NCBI GenBank assembly: GCA_046263195.1
Contig: JBHELG010000120.1
Coordinates: forward strand, 1 to 18,373
From: JBHELG01 sp046263195
GTDB taxonomy: Bacteria > Actinomycetota > Nitriliruptoria > Nitriliruptorales > JAHWKO01
Direction: 5' to 3'
Length of the DNA: 18,373 nucleotides
In this document: positions 7,567-15,002 of the stretch, piece after piece
How positions within the stretch are numbered: the stretch's first letter is position 1
Layout: each line of letters starts with the position of its first letter
Notes under the pieces: model-generated
Databases searched by the model: none
What the model was told of the DNA's origin: nothing
The model's input: the letters and a program-made list of their open reading frames with translations, nothing else
Program-made: the position numbers and the translations under genes

Positions 7567-8730
7567 TCAGGATCGGTTGGCTAGGGCAACTGCCCGTTCT
7601 CCCGCCTCGAGCATGGTCGTCAGGGCGATGATGTTCGGGTGATTCGCCTCTTCGAGGCTTCGGCGGCCCTGTTCGGCATTCGTCCCGTCTAGACGCACGA
7701 CGATGGTCTGTCTCACCTTGCCGAGTCGTGCCATGGCACCGAGCACTCCGGTCGCGACTTCTTCGCCTCGGGTGATCCCACCGAAGATGTTGATGAAGAC
7801 GCTGCTCACATCGGGGTCGGAAAGGACGAGGCCGAGGCTGTCGGCCATCTTGTCCGCGCTTGCGCCGCCCCCCACGTCGAGGAAGTTGGCTGGCTTGCCC
7901 CCCACCTGCGAGACGACGTCGATGGTGGCCATGACGAGGCCAGCTCCGTTTCCGATCACACCGACGTTGCCATCCAACTTCACGTACTGGATACCCCTGC
8001 GCTTGGCCTGCGCTTCCAGACTGTTGCCGCGCTGCTCGAACTCGACGTAATCGTCGTATTCCCGGTGGCGGAACAAGGCGTTGTTGTCGAGAGTCACCTT
8101 CGCGTCGAGTGCAACGACGTCTCCGCCTGAGGTCCGCACGAGCGGGTTGATCTCGGTGAGCTTCGCATCGCCCTGCCGAAAAGCCCGGCAGAGAGCAACG
8201 AGTACGTCTGCCGCGCGATCGTGGACGTCTCGGGGGATGGCGGCCTCGTCGAGGATCTCCAAGGCAGCCCGCCGCGGAAGACCGCCGGCGACGTCGGAGG
8301 GGACAAGGTGACGCTGGACCACGGCCCCCGGCCTCTCCCGATTCACCTGCTCGATGTCCATGCCCCCCTCGGCCGAGCAGATGACGACATAGCCGGGGTC
8401 CTGTCGGTCATGCACAAGCGACAAGTAGTACTCCTCGGCGATCTCGGTGGCGGGCTCGACATAGATCACCTCGACGCGGTGACCGGAGATGTCCAGTCCG
8501 AATATGCGCTCGGCAGCTTCGCGCGCCGCGTCTGCGTCGCCGGCGAGCTGTATTCCTCCCGCCTTGCCGCGCCCCCCCGTCTTCACTTGGGCCTTCACCA
8601 CGACGGGGCGACCGAGCTCCTTTGCCGCGGCCTCGACCTCAGTGGGGCTGTAGCACACCACACCCGACCCGGGTACCGGCACGCCGTAGCGCCCAAGCAC
8701 CTGCTTGCCCTGGAACTCGAGCAGGTCCAT
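7567..8730 (-). CDS. sucC: Succinate-CoA ligase (ADP/GDP-forming) beta subunit
   Basis: From the ATG at 8728-8730 the protein has 387 residues, the normal SucC length, starting MDLLEFQGKQVL; a GGAGAAG ribosome site precedes it, so the upstream extension to 8892 is rejected. The N-terminal ATP-grasp domain shows VVVKAQVKTGGRGKAGG at 43-59. The C-terminal CoA-ligase domain shows FLDVGGGAS and INIFGGITRGEEVATG (from 313). It supplies the nucleotide and succinate sites of the heterodimer with SucD. The gene sits 46 bases behind a B12-binding mutase subunit and directly before sucD. This order suggests that the substrate succinyl-CoA comes from methylmalonyl-CoA at least in part, although the pair may also serve the citric acid cycle. 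Confidence 0.95.
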   Translation of the reverse strand: MDLLEFQGKQVLGRYGVPVPGSGVVCYSPTEVEAAAKELGRPVVVKAQVKTGGRGKAGGIQLAGDADAAREAAERIFGLDISGHRVEVIYVEPATEIAEEYYLSLVHDRQDPGYVVICSAEGGMDIEQVNRERPGAVVQRHLVPSDVAGGLPRRAALEILDEAAIPRDVHDRAADVLVALCRAFRQGDAKLTEINPLVRTSGGDVVALDAKVTLDNNALFRHREYDDYVEFEQRGNSLEAQAKRRGIQYVKLDGNVGVIGNGAGLVMATIDVVSQVGGKPANFLDVGGGASADKMADSLGLVLSDPDVSSVFINIFGGITRGEEVATGVLGAMARLGKVRQTIVVRLDGTNAEQGRRSLEEANHPNIIALTTMLEAGERAVALANRS

Positions 8731-8776
8731 GGCTTCTCCATTTTCTCGTCGACTTGGGCCAAGGGCGGCTGGCGGC

Positions 8777-9205
8777 TCAAATCGTCTCGGATCGCGCCTC
8801 GGGTGCGGGCTCCGAGCGCTCGGGAACGTTCTCCCGTACCCATTCCACGATCTGCCGCATGGGGGTACCGGGCGTGAAGAGCTCGGCCACACCGGACTCC
8901 TTCAGCTGCCTTATGTCCTCCTGGGGGATGATCCCGCCACCGAAGACGATGACGTCGTGCGCTCCCTCCCTGCGCAGCAGTTCGACGACCCGCGGAAAGA
9001 GGGTCATGTGGGCCCCCGAGTGGATGGACAACCCGATCGCCTGCGCGTCCTCCTGGATGGCAGCGGTGACGATCTGCTCCGGCGTGTTGTGCAGGCCGGT
9101 GTAGACGACCTCCATGCCGGCGTCGCGAAGCGCCCGGGCGACGACCTTGGCGCCACGATCGTGCCCATCGAGCCCAGGTTTCGCGACGACGACGCGGATG
9201 GGCAC
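8777..9205 (-). CDS. Stand-alone cobalamin-binding subunit of a methylmalonyl-CoA mutase-type isomerase
   Basis: The 142-residue product starts at the GTG at 9203-9205, behind GAGGAG with a seven-base spacer. It is only the B12-binding Rossmann domain: DGHDRG at 13-18 is the DxHxxG motif whose His15 is the lower axial cobalt ligand, Ser60 and SIHSG follow, and FGGGIIP is at 88-94. Such small subunits pair with a separate large catalytic subunit, as in archaeal and some bacterial methylmalonyl-CoA mutases and in 2-hydroxyisobutyryl-CoA mutase (HcmB). No large subunit is in the window, so the exact substrate is open. Placement just before sucC-sucD favours methylmalonyl-CoA to succinyl-CoA. The last 13 residues are an acidic/proline tail. 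Confidence 0.9.
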   Translation of the reverse strand: MPIRVVVAKPGLDGHDRGAKVVARALRDAGMEVVYTGLHNTPEQIVTAAIQEDAQAIGLSIHSGAHMTLFPRVVELLRREGAHDVIVFGGGIIPQEDIRQLKESGVAELFTPGTPMRQIVEWVRENVPERSEPAPEARSETI

Positions 9206-9343
9206 GGCAGGGCTCCTCGACAACCACCGGCGCGTTCTGGTCACTGTCGCTTGCGCAGGCTAAACCCCCAGGGCGGAGCGAGGATAATCGAGCCGATTGA
9301 GGTGCCTGCCCTGGTGGCCCGACGGGAAGGACCCGGGAGGATC
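9206..9343. promoter_or_regulatory. Divergent control region between the mutase-subunit operon and accDA
   Basis: These 138 bases separate two divergently transcribed groups, so both promoters should lie here. On the plus strand GATAAT at 9283-9288 fits a -10 element for the carboxyltransferase gene, but no good -35 is at the right distance. I cannot assign the minus-strand promoter. Confidence 0.4.
9213..9218 (-). promoter_or_regulatory. Ribosome-binding site of the B12-binding subunit
   Basis: GAGGAG on the minus strand lies seven bases before the GTG at 9205. It supports that start over the upstream ATG at 9244. Confidence 0.65.
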
Positions 9344-10834
9344 ATGGTGGACGGGACTGCTGCCCGTGATCTGCTCGATCTGCTCGTGGACGGCCCGATC
9401 GACCTCTCCGGCCCCCCGCTGAGCAGCGACCCACTCGATTGGCCGGGCTACCGGGAGCGGCTGGCGAGGGCGCGGGCCGAGACGGGTGTCGATGAGGCAG
9501 TCCTGACGGTCAGAGGACGGGTGAGGGGGTCCCGGGTCGAAGCCGTCTTCGTGGTGTGGGAGTTCGACTTCCTCGGCGGGTCCATGGGAGTGGCGGTCGG
9601 GGAACGGGTCGCCCGAGCATACGAGGCCGCAGCAGAAGCCCGTCTGCCGATCGTGCTGCTGCCAGCCACGGGCGGGGCGCGCATGCAGGAGGGCATGGCG
9701 TCACTCGCGCAGATGGCGAAGACCGTCGTTGCGGCGCAGGCCCACGCAGACAGTCGCTTGCTGCAGGTTGCCGTACTGCGCCACCCGACGACAGGGGGCG
9801 TCTTCGCCTCCCACATCAACCTCGCCGACGTCCTGCTGGCCGAGCCGGGAGCAACGATCGGGTTCGTCGGCCCTCGGGTGGCGGAAGCCACGACGGGAGG
9901 CCCTCTGCCGGACGGCTCGCACCGCGCCGAGGGGGCTCGGTCGGCTGGCCTGGTTGACGCCATCGTGAGCAGGCAGGATCTGCCGCATCGTCTCGCGTGC
10001 CTGCTGGCCTGGCCGGGACGGGACGCCCCGCTGGAGCTTCCGGAACCGTCCGGCACTCGCATCCCGCCTGGTGACGCCTGGGCGGAGGTCGAGCGGGCTC
10101 GGGCGTCGGATCGGCCGGGTGCCGGGGCGTTTCTCGAGGCGATAGACGTCTCAGGCGAGCTGCACGGGGATCGGGCCGGTGAGGACGATCCGGCCGTGCG
10201 GGTCGTGCTGGGCGAGCTTGCGGGCCGGCCGCTCGTGATCGTGGCGCTCGATCGTTCGGTCGAGGGTGGTGGCATAACACCTGCCGGTTACCGTCTTGCG
10301 TGGCGAGGCCTGCGACTGGCCGACCGGCTCGATGTGGCGGTTGTCACCCTCATCGACTCCCCCGGTGCTGACCCAGGAGCGGCGAGCGAGGCGGGAGGAA
10401 TCGCCCACCACATCGCGCGCACCTTCGCAGAGTTGCTGACGGTGCGCTCCCCGGTCGTGAGCCTCGTGATCGGCGAGAGCGCATCGGGTGGCGCCCTGGC
10501 CCTCAGCGTGGGTGATCGCCTGCTCATCCAAGAACATGCGGTATTCAGCATCCTTGCGAGCGAAGGCGCCGCTGCCCTGCTCGAACGGGACGTCTCGAAA
10601 GCGCCCGAGCTGGCTGAGCTGCTCAAACCCACCGCCCACAGCCTCCACGCGCTGGGCATCGCCGACGAGGTCGTAGCCGAACCCCACGGGTTGGAGGTGC
10701 GGGCCGCGCAGGCGGCGATCTGCCGCCACCTCGATGAGTTGGCCTCCCAACCCGAGGACAGGCGACTCGCGGTCCGCCGTCGTCGCTGGCGGGCGTCCGG
10801 CGTCCAGAAGATGTCCAGCCAGAAAATCCCCTGA
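9344..10834 (+). CDS. Acyl-CoA carboxylase carboxyltransferase, AccD-AccA fusion
   Basis: The protein has 496 residues from the ATG at 9344-9346, close behind GGGAGG (a GTG one codon later has better spacing). The N-terminal half is AccD-like: GGSMGVAVGERV at 78-89, ATGGARMQEG at 108-117, HPTTGGVFAS at 147-156, IGFVGPRV at 172-179. The C-terminal half is AccA-like: DDPAVRVVLGELAGRPLVI at 281-299, LIDSPGADPG at 336-345, GESASGGALAL at 377-387. The two paired Gly-Gly oxyanion sites are kept. The AccD four-Cys zinc ribbon is absent. It transfers carboxyl from carboxybiotin to acetyl-CoA or another acyl-CoA. Similar fused proteins such as mycobacterial AccD3 have about this length. No biotin carboxylase or biotin carrier gene is nearby. 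Proximity to the mutase/sucCD group allows a propionyl-CoA role, but the sequence is acetyl-type. Confidence 0.9.
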   Translation: MVDGTAARDLLDLLVDGPIDLSGPPLSSDPLDWPGYRERLARARAETGVDEAVLTVRGRVRGSRVEAVFVVWEFDFLGGSMGVAVGERVARAYEAAAEARLPIVLLPATGGARMQEGMASLAQMAKTVVAAQAHADSRLLQVAVLRHPTTGGVFASHINLADVLLAEPGATIGFVGPRVAEATTGGPLPDGSHRAEGARSAGLVDAIVSRQDLPHRLACLLAWPGRDAPLELPEPSGTRIPPGDAWAEVERARASDRPGAGAFLEAIDVSGELHGDRAGEDDPAVRVVLGELAGRPLVIVALDRSVEGGGITPAGYRLAWRGLRLADRLDVAVVTLIDSPGADPGAASEAGGIAHHIARTFAELLTVRSPVVSLVIGESASGGALALSVGDRLLIQEHAVFSILASEGAAALLERDVSKAPELAELLKPTAHSLHALGIADEVVAEPHGLEVRAAQAAICRHLDELASQPEDRRLAVRRRRWRASGVQKMSSQKIP

Positions 10835-10861
10835 AGTTCGACGAGTCTCGGTGAGGCGAAG

Positions 10862-11446
10862 TTGAGGGAGGGTCGAGACGAAGGCCCGCGGGCGGGCAAG
10901 CGGTCTTGGCTTGCCCAAGACCGCGGGCGGGACATACCCGAGTATGGGCCGTCCGGCTACCTGCCGGAGAAGGCGACCCGGCGTGCGCGCAAGATCGTGC
11001 TCCGGGCGCCGCTCGGCTTGCAGTGGGTGGTGGCGGCGGTGGCGGTGGGCGTCGTTCTCGTGGTGGTCGCGGTCGTTCTCCTGCTCACCCGTCCGGGTAG
11101 CCGCCCCGGGCCACCGTTCGAGCCGGTGGGCCCGGTGAGCTCGATCGGCGCGACCCGCTATGACGCGCAGCGGGGAGCGCTCTATGTGGGTGCGGCCGGC
11201 CGCGTGCGGGCCTTCGTCGTGCCCACTGACAGGGTGCCGTTCTACTGTGACGCCTCCGGTCGCCTCGAGTCTTCCGACGGGCGTGTGTGGACCCTGACGG
11301 GGAGAGCACTCGACGGCGGTCCGTCACTGGAGCAGCACCCAGCTCTTGTCGGCAACGACGGGGTTGTCTACATCGATTTCTCCCGCACCCTGCCAGGGGT
11401 GGCCGCTGAGGAGACCGACACCAAGTCGGCCTGTTCCTCCCCGTAA
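10862..11446 (+). CDS. Single-pass membrane protein with a ligand-less Rieske-like domain
   Basis: The only start is the TTG at 10862-10864, preceded by GTGAGG, giving 194 residues. Residues 1-50 are a charged cytoplasmic segment, about 54-76 one hydrophobic helix, and 85-194 an outside domain. That domain reads like the core and C-terminal half of an actinobacterial Rieske protein: a strand RVRAFVV, then RVPFYC, then DGRVWTLTGRALDGGPSL and a closing DGVVYIDF. The positions where CxH and CxxH iron-sulfur ligands should stand have none of them; only Cys129 is left. I infer a degenerate Rieske fold. It follows the carboxyltransferase by 27 bases and is probably cotranscribed. A palindromic element lies inside the first 21 codons. 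The function is unknown. Confidence 0.7.
   Translation: MREGRDEGPRAGKRSWLAQDRGRDIPEYGPSGYLPEKATRRARKIVLRAPLGLQWVVAAVAVGVVLVVVAVVLLLTRPGSRPGPPFEPVGPVSSIGATRYDAQRGALYVGAAGRVRAFVVPTDRVPFYCDASGRLESSDGRVWTLTGRALDGGPSLEQHPALVGNDGVVYIDFSRTLPGVAAEETDTKSACSSP
10900..10924. repeat. Palindromic element of the CGGTCTTGG family inside a gene start
   Basis: GCGGTCTTGG (10900-10909) and CCAAGACCGC (10915-10924) form a perfect 10-bp stem. An alternative stem GGGCAAG (10894-10900) with CTTGCCC (10910-10916) overlaps it and is mutually exclusive with it. The core matches the repeats at 13.7-15.0 kb. Here it is translated in frame and gives the peptide AQDRGRD. Confidence 0.6.
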
Positions 11447-11505
11447 GCGACGAGAGACCACTCGCACATGCCCGGTCATGCTTGAGTGGAAGAACCTGCC
11501 CTGAT

Positions 11506-11519
11506 CTCCCCGCGGGGAG
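11506..11519. terminator. Short palindrome between convergent genes
   Basis: CTCCCCGCGGGGAG is self-complementary and sits in the 73-base gap between the convergent ends of the membrane protein gene and the helicase gene, abutting the helicase stop. It may act as a bidirectional terminator, but the stem is short and has no T-run. Confidence 0.35.
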
Positions 11520-13706
11520 TCAAGGCTCCCGGACAAGGGGAGCGTAGGCCAGCAGTAGCCGCTTGGGGCCGACGTCGACGAAGTCGACGACCGCCTCGGC
11601 AGATTCGCCCTCTCCGGCGAGGTCCAGGATTCGCCCCAAGCCGAAACGGGTGTGACGCACCCGATCGTCGACTCGGAACTCCTGGCCCTCGAAGCTGACT
11701 GCCTCGCGATCGCGGACCCGTTTCGCCGCCGCCCCTCGGTGAGCGGCTCGAACCTCTAGGTCATCGGGCAGCTCACGCAGAAATCGCGAGGGCGGGTTGT
11801 ACGAGACACCACCCCACAAGGAACGGTGGTAGGCATGGACGACATAGAGCCGTTCACGGGCCCGTGTGAGACCGACGTAGCAGAGCCGGCGCTCCTCCTC
11901 CATCTGCTGGGGATCGCCGAGAGAGCGCACATGGGGAAAGACGCCATCCTCCATGCCGGCCAGGAAGACGATAGGAAACTCGAGCCCCTTCGCGTTGTGC
12001 AGGGTCATGAAGGTGACGGCCGAGGTGTCCTCGGTCAGCTCGTCCTGTTCCGTCACAAGGGACACGGTCTCGAGGAAGCCGGGGAGGCCCCCATCGGGGG
12101 CCCGCTCGTGGTATTCACGGGCGACCGAGGCGAGCTCACGGAGGTTCTCCTCCCGTCCGAGGGCCTCGATCGTCCGCTCGGCCTGGAGTTCCTCGAGATA
12201 GCCGGTGGCGGTCCATACCTCCTCGATGAGGTCGCCCACGGCCATGCCTTCGTCAGCCTGGGCGCGTAGAAGGTCGAGCAGCGCCACGAAACCGCGGATT
12301 GCCGCAAGCTGACGTGGCCCCAACTGGGGGATGCGCTCGGCCTGACGGCAGGCTTCGAGGAAGGAGATGCGCTCACGACTTGCGTGAAGGTCGAGATGGG
12401 ACTCGGTCTTCGCCCCGATGCCACGGCGAGGTTCGTTGATGATGCGCTTGATGGAGATGTCGTCGGCCGGGTTGACGAGTGCTCGCAGGTAGGCGAGCAG
12501 ATCCTTGACCTCCTTGCGTTCGTAGAAGCGGACCCCTCCCACGACCCGGTAGGGGGTGCCGACGCGGACGAAGACCTCCTCTAGGACGCGGGACTGGGCG
12601 TTCGTGCGGTAGAAGACCGCTACGTCCCCGAAGGGGACTCCGTCCGCCCGGAGACGTTCGACCTCCTCGGCGATGAAGGCCGCTTCGTCGCGCTCGTCCT
12701 CCGCCTCGTAGCGCACGAGTCTTCTCCCGGCGCCCTTGTCCGTCCACAGGTCCTTGGGTTGACGGGAGGTGTTGTGGCGGATGACCGCGTTGGCCGCGTC
12801 GAGGATGGTCTGCGTTGAGCGATAGTTCTGTGTCAGCTTCACTACGGCCGCGTCGGGATAGTCGCGTTCGAAATCGAGCAGGTTTCGGATGGTGGCACCC
12901 CTGAAGCCGTACACAGCTTGATCCAGGTCGCCCACGACCATGACGTTGCGATGCGCGCTGGCCAGCAGGTTGACGAGGTGGTACTGGGCCCGGTTCGTGT
13001 CCTGGTACTCGTCGACGAGGATGTGGCGGAACTTCTCCTGATAGTGCCGCAGGACATCGGGAAAGAGCTGCAGTAGCTCGACCGTCTTCACGATGAGGTC
13101 ATCGAAGTCGAAGGCGTTCGCGCGCTGCAGCCGCCCCTGGTAGGTGCGGTAGACCTCGGCGATCCGTCGCTCGAGCTTGGTTGTAGCCCCAGCTGCGTAG
13201 GTCTCGAAGTCGACGAGCTCGTCCTTGGCGCGGCTGATGGCGTGCTGAATGGAGCGCGGGGTGAGCTGACGGTCCCCCAGGTCAAGGTCCTTCATGATCT
13301 GGGCTATCAGCCGTCGGGAATCCGCCTCGTCGTAGATGGAGAACGTCGAGGTGTACCCGAGGCGATTCGCTTCCCGCCTCAGGAGGCGGGCGCAGGCCGA
13401 GTGGAAGGTCGTCACCCACATCCGCTCCCCCAGACGGGCCCCGACCAGCTGACCGACCCGCTCACGCATCTCCCGGGCGGCCTTGTTCGTGAACGTGATG
13501 GCGAGGATGGAAAAGGGGTCGGCCCCACAAGCCCGGATGAGGTGGGCGATGCGGTAGGTGAGGACGCGCGTCTTGCCGGAACCCGCACCCGCCACGCACA
13601 GCACCGGGCCATCGACGGTCAGGACCGCCTCACGCTGGGCGGAGTTGAGCTCGGCGAGGAGGTGTTCGGAGGCGCTCGGCAGAACAGGCGCGGCGCGGTC
13701 GGACAT
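11520..13706 (-). CDS. pcrA: ATP-dependent 3'-5' DNA helicase of the UvrD/PcrA family
   Basis: The protein has 728 residues from the ATG at 13704-13706, beginning MSDRAAPVLPS; the extension to 13772 runs through a repeat hairpin and is rejected. All superfamily 1A motifs are present: the Q-motif LNSAQREAV (20-28), Walker A AGAGSGKT (39-46), TFTNKAAREM (71-80), the Walker B motif VDEYQDTN (231-238), GDLDQAVYGFRG (259-270), QNYRST (293-298), and near the C-terminus VTFMTLHNAKGLEF and VGLTRARERLYV. The last 60 residues carry the Tudor-like PcrA tail (VRHTRFGLGRILDLAGEG), which in PcrA contacts RNA polymerase. It acts in nucleotide-excision repair, replication restart and transcription-coupled repair. 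Motif III has DLDQAV where DDDQSI is usual. It is monocistronic, with its 5' region facing the cupredoxin gene. Confidence 0.95.
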   Translation of the reverse strand: MSDRAAPVLPSASEHLLAELNSAQREAVLTVDGPVLCVAGAGSGKTRVLTYRIAHLIRACGADPFSILAITFTNKAAREMRERVGQLVGARLGERMWVTTFHSACARLLRREANRLGYTSTFSIYDEADSRRLIAQIMKDLDLGDRQLTPRSIQHAISRAKDELVDFETYAAGATTKLERRIAEVYRTYQGRLQRANAFDFDDLIVKTVELLQLFPDVLRHYQEKFRHILVDEYQDTNRAQYHLVNLLASAHRNVMVVGDLDQAVYGFRGATIRNLLDFERDYPDAAVVKLTQNYRSTQTILDAANAVIRHNTSRQPKDLWTDKGAGRRLVRYEAEDERDEAAFIAEEVERLRADGVPFGDVAVFYRTNAQSRVLEEVFVRVGTPYRVVGGVRFYERKEVKDLLAYLRALVNPADDISIKRIINEPRRGIGAKTESHLDLHASRERISFLEACRQAERIPQLGPRQLAAIRGFVALLDLLRAQADEGMAVGDLIEEVWTATGYLEELQAERTIEALGREENLRELASVAREYHERAPDGGLPGFLETVSLVTEQDELTEDTSAVTFMTLHNAKGLEFPIVFLAGMEDGVFPHVRSLGDPQQMEEERRLCYVGLTRARERLYVVHAYHRSLWGGVSYNPPSRFLRELPDDLEVRAAHRGAAAKRVRDREAVSFEGQEFRVDDRVRHTRFGLGRILDLAGEGESAEAVVDFVDVGPKRLLLAYAPLVREP

Positions 13707-13749
13707 GGCCCGAGGGTAGCGCAGCCCTCGAGTGGGGAACCGGAGGAGC

Positions 13750-13770
13750 GGTCTCGGGTCTCCCAAGACC
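13750..13770. repeat. Hairpin of the CGGTCTTGG repeat family
   Basis: GGTCTCGGG (13750-13758) pairs with CCCAAGACC (13762-13770) around a three-base loop, with one G-T wobble. It lies 44 bases upstream of the pcrA start. The right arm is the complement of the shared repeat core. Confidence 0.55.
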
Positions 13771-13800
13771 ACGACGGAGGGGGGTGGGACTGATGTGAGC

Positions 13801-13860
13801 GGGGAGCCGGAGGCGGGGTCCTGACCTTGGGGGAGAGGTCGTAGTAGCGGGCTTGGGTCC
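13801..13860 (-). repeat. Interspersed repeat, copy 1
   Basis: This stretch aligns over about 60 bases with 14921-14980: both contain GCCGGAG, then CGGG, CCTGA, GGGGGAG, and the common core GGTCGTAGTAGCGG. On the minus strand the core encodes TQARYYDLSPK. It lies between the divergent pcrA and cupredoxin genes. Confidence 0.7.
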
Positions 13861-13863
13861 TTT

Positions 13864-13882
13864 TAGAAGCGATCTTGGGCCT
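13864..13882 (-). repeat. Truncated repeat copy
   Basis: TAGAAGCGATCTTGGGCCT resembles TAGTAGCGGTCTTGGGCCT of copy 3 with two changes. It directly follows copy 1. Its minus-strand reading is AQDRF followed by a stop. Confidence 0.5.
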
Positions 13883-14003
13883 CATCCGGGGTGGCACCCC
13901 CCCGACGGGGAGGACACCACCACCGTGAAACGAGGAGCCTCCTCTCCTGACCGCGTGCACGACCGTCCGTAGCGTGACGCCGTATCGGAGAGGAGAAAAC
14001 GAC

Positions 14004-14804
14004 ATGACGAGCGCTGCTGCCACCCTTGACATGCCCCACCCCCGCCTGCGGGCGATCTATACGCGGATCGTCGTGCTCGGGCTGCTCACCATGGCCACGG
14101 GATTGCTCGTCGTCCTGATCGGAAGCCGATTCGAGGCGGTCGGGTTCGTCGCCCCGTTCATGGCCGTGGTGCTGCTCGTCACGGCGCTGGCCTGGCGATT
14201 CGGCACCTGGGCGAAGATCCTGGCGGCGACCGTCGGGCTGGCCCTGCTGGCGATGAATGCCCCGTTCCTCGTTCCGTCGCTCGGCTACCCCAGCGTCTTC
14301 TTCGAGTTCGTCCCCGCCGTCATGTTCATCGTGGGGTCGTTGACGGCCGCCGCCGGGGGTGTCGCGGCGGTGGCCAAGCGGAGAGACCGGCGGGCCGAGG
14401 CCAGCGTCGGGGAGCGCCGGTTCACGCGAGCAATCCTGGGCGTACTGGCGGTTCTTGCCGTCATCTCCGGTGTTCTCGCGCTGACGGTCCGGACCACCGT
14501 TTCTGCCGCCGACCGTGCCGGGTCAGTCGCAGTCGGCATCCGCGACTTCGAGTTCTCGCCCTCCGGGTTGCAGGCGCAGGCTGGTCAGCCGGTCAAGTTC
14601 GTGGTGCACAATGGCGACACCGCCTGGCACACCTTCACCGTCCCGGGCCTCGTCGACCAGACGGTGCTGCCTGGGAGCGATCAGCTCATCGAGTTCACCC
14701 CGCCCGAAAGTGGCACCCTCATCGTCTACTGCAGACCGCACGCGGACGCGACGGACGGGTTCCAGGCGGGCCAGGACATGTTCACCACTATCGCGGTGGA
14801 GTGA
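14004..14804 (+). CDS. Membrane protein with C-terminal cupredoxin domain
   Basis: The protein has 266 residues from the ATG at 14004-14006, preceded by AGGAG ten bases upstream. Five hydrophobic helices are visible at about 21-40, 48-64, 70-90, 100-124 and 141-163, followed by a cupredoxin domain (175-266) that should face the outside. Type 1 copper ligands can be placed: His209 in TAWHTF, Cys243 and His246 in YCRPH, and probably Met259. The spacing from His246 to Met259 is longer than in plastocyanin, with an inserted ADATDGFQAGQD loop, so Met as ligand is uncertain. It may carry electrons or handle copper; the membrane part has no recognised family signature. The gene stands alone, flanked by repeat copies on both sides. 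Confidence 0.85.
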   Translation: MTSAAATLDMPHPRLRAIYTRIVVLGLLTMATGLLVVLIGSRFEAVGFVAPFMAVVLLVTALAWRFGTWAKILAATVGLALLAMNAPFLVPSLGYPSVFFEFVPAVMFIVGSLTAAAGGVAAVAKRRDRRAEASVGERRFTRAILGVLAVLAVISGVLALTVRTTVSAADRAGSVAVGIRDFEFSPSGLQAQAGQPVKFVVHNGDTAWHTFTVPGLVDQTVLPGSDQLIEFTPPESGTLIVYCRPHADATDGFQAGQDMFTTIAVE

Positions 14805-14818
14805 CGGAGCGTTAGGTC

Positions 14819-14856
14819 GACGGGCCTCCGGCCGCCGGTACGGGGGCCCGTCCTTT
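14819..14856 (+). terminator. Rho-independent-type terminator of the cupredoxin gene
   Basis: GACGGGCC (14819-14826) pairs with GGCCCGTC (14845-14852); an inner CCGG/CCGG stem fills the loop. CTTT follows on the plus strand. It starts 14 bases after the stop codon. Confidence 0.65.
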
Positions 14857-14874
14857 CACGCAGTGAGACACCAG

Positions 14875-14908
14875 TTGGGGGAGAGGTCGTAGTAGCGGTC
14901 CTGGGCCC
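14875..14908 (-). repeat. Interspersed repeat, copy 2
   Basis: TTGGGGGAGAGGTCGTAGTAGCGG is shared base for base with copy 1, followed by TCCTGGGCCC. On the minus strand it encodes AQDRYYDLSPN. Confidence 0.7.
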
Positions 14909-14920
14909 TGAACCAGGCGG

Positions 14921-14980
14921 GAAGCCGGAGACGGGAAGGCCTGATCTCGAGGGGGAGGTCGTAGTAGCGGTCTTGGGCCT
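14921..14980 (-). repeat. Interspersed repeat, copy 3
   Basis: This is the second long copy. It matches 13801-13860 along its length, including the GCCGGAG end and the GAGGTCGTAGTAGCGG core. On the minus strand the core encodes AQDRYYDLPLE. Confidence 0.7.
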
Positions 14981-15002
14981 GGTAGTAGCGGTCTTGAGCC
15001 TG
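14981..15002 (-). repeat. Interspersed repeat, copy 4 (22-base tandem partner of copy 3)
   Basis: GTAGTAGCGGTCTTGAGCCTG repeats the block beginning at 14961 with a 22-base period and one change. It ends seven bases from the guaA stop codon. On the minus strand it encodes AQDRYYQ. Confidence 0.7.

Noticed and set aside
6475..7584. Plus-strand open frame of 369 codons
   Set aside because: It is the antisense shadow of sucD, whose product is unmistakable.
8705..9343. N-terminal extension of the carboxyltransferase frame
   Set aside because: This part is antisense to the B12-binding gene and sucC start; AccD similarity begins only after the ATG at 9344.
13707..13772. Upstream start of the helicase gene
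   Set aside because: The added 22 codons run through a repeat hairpin and are not typical of PcrA/UvrD N-termini.
13801..15002. The repeats as a CRISPR array
   Set aside because: Copies are unevenly spaced, imperfect, separated by a whole gene, and no cas gene is present.
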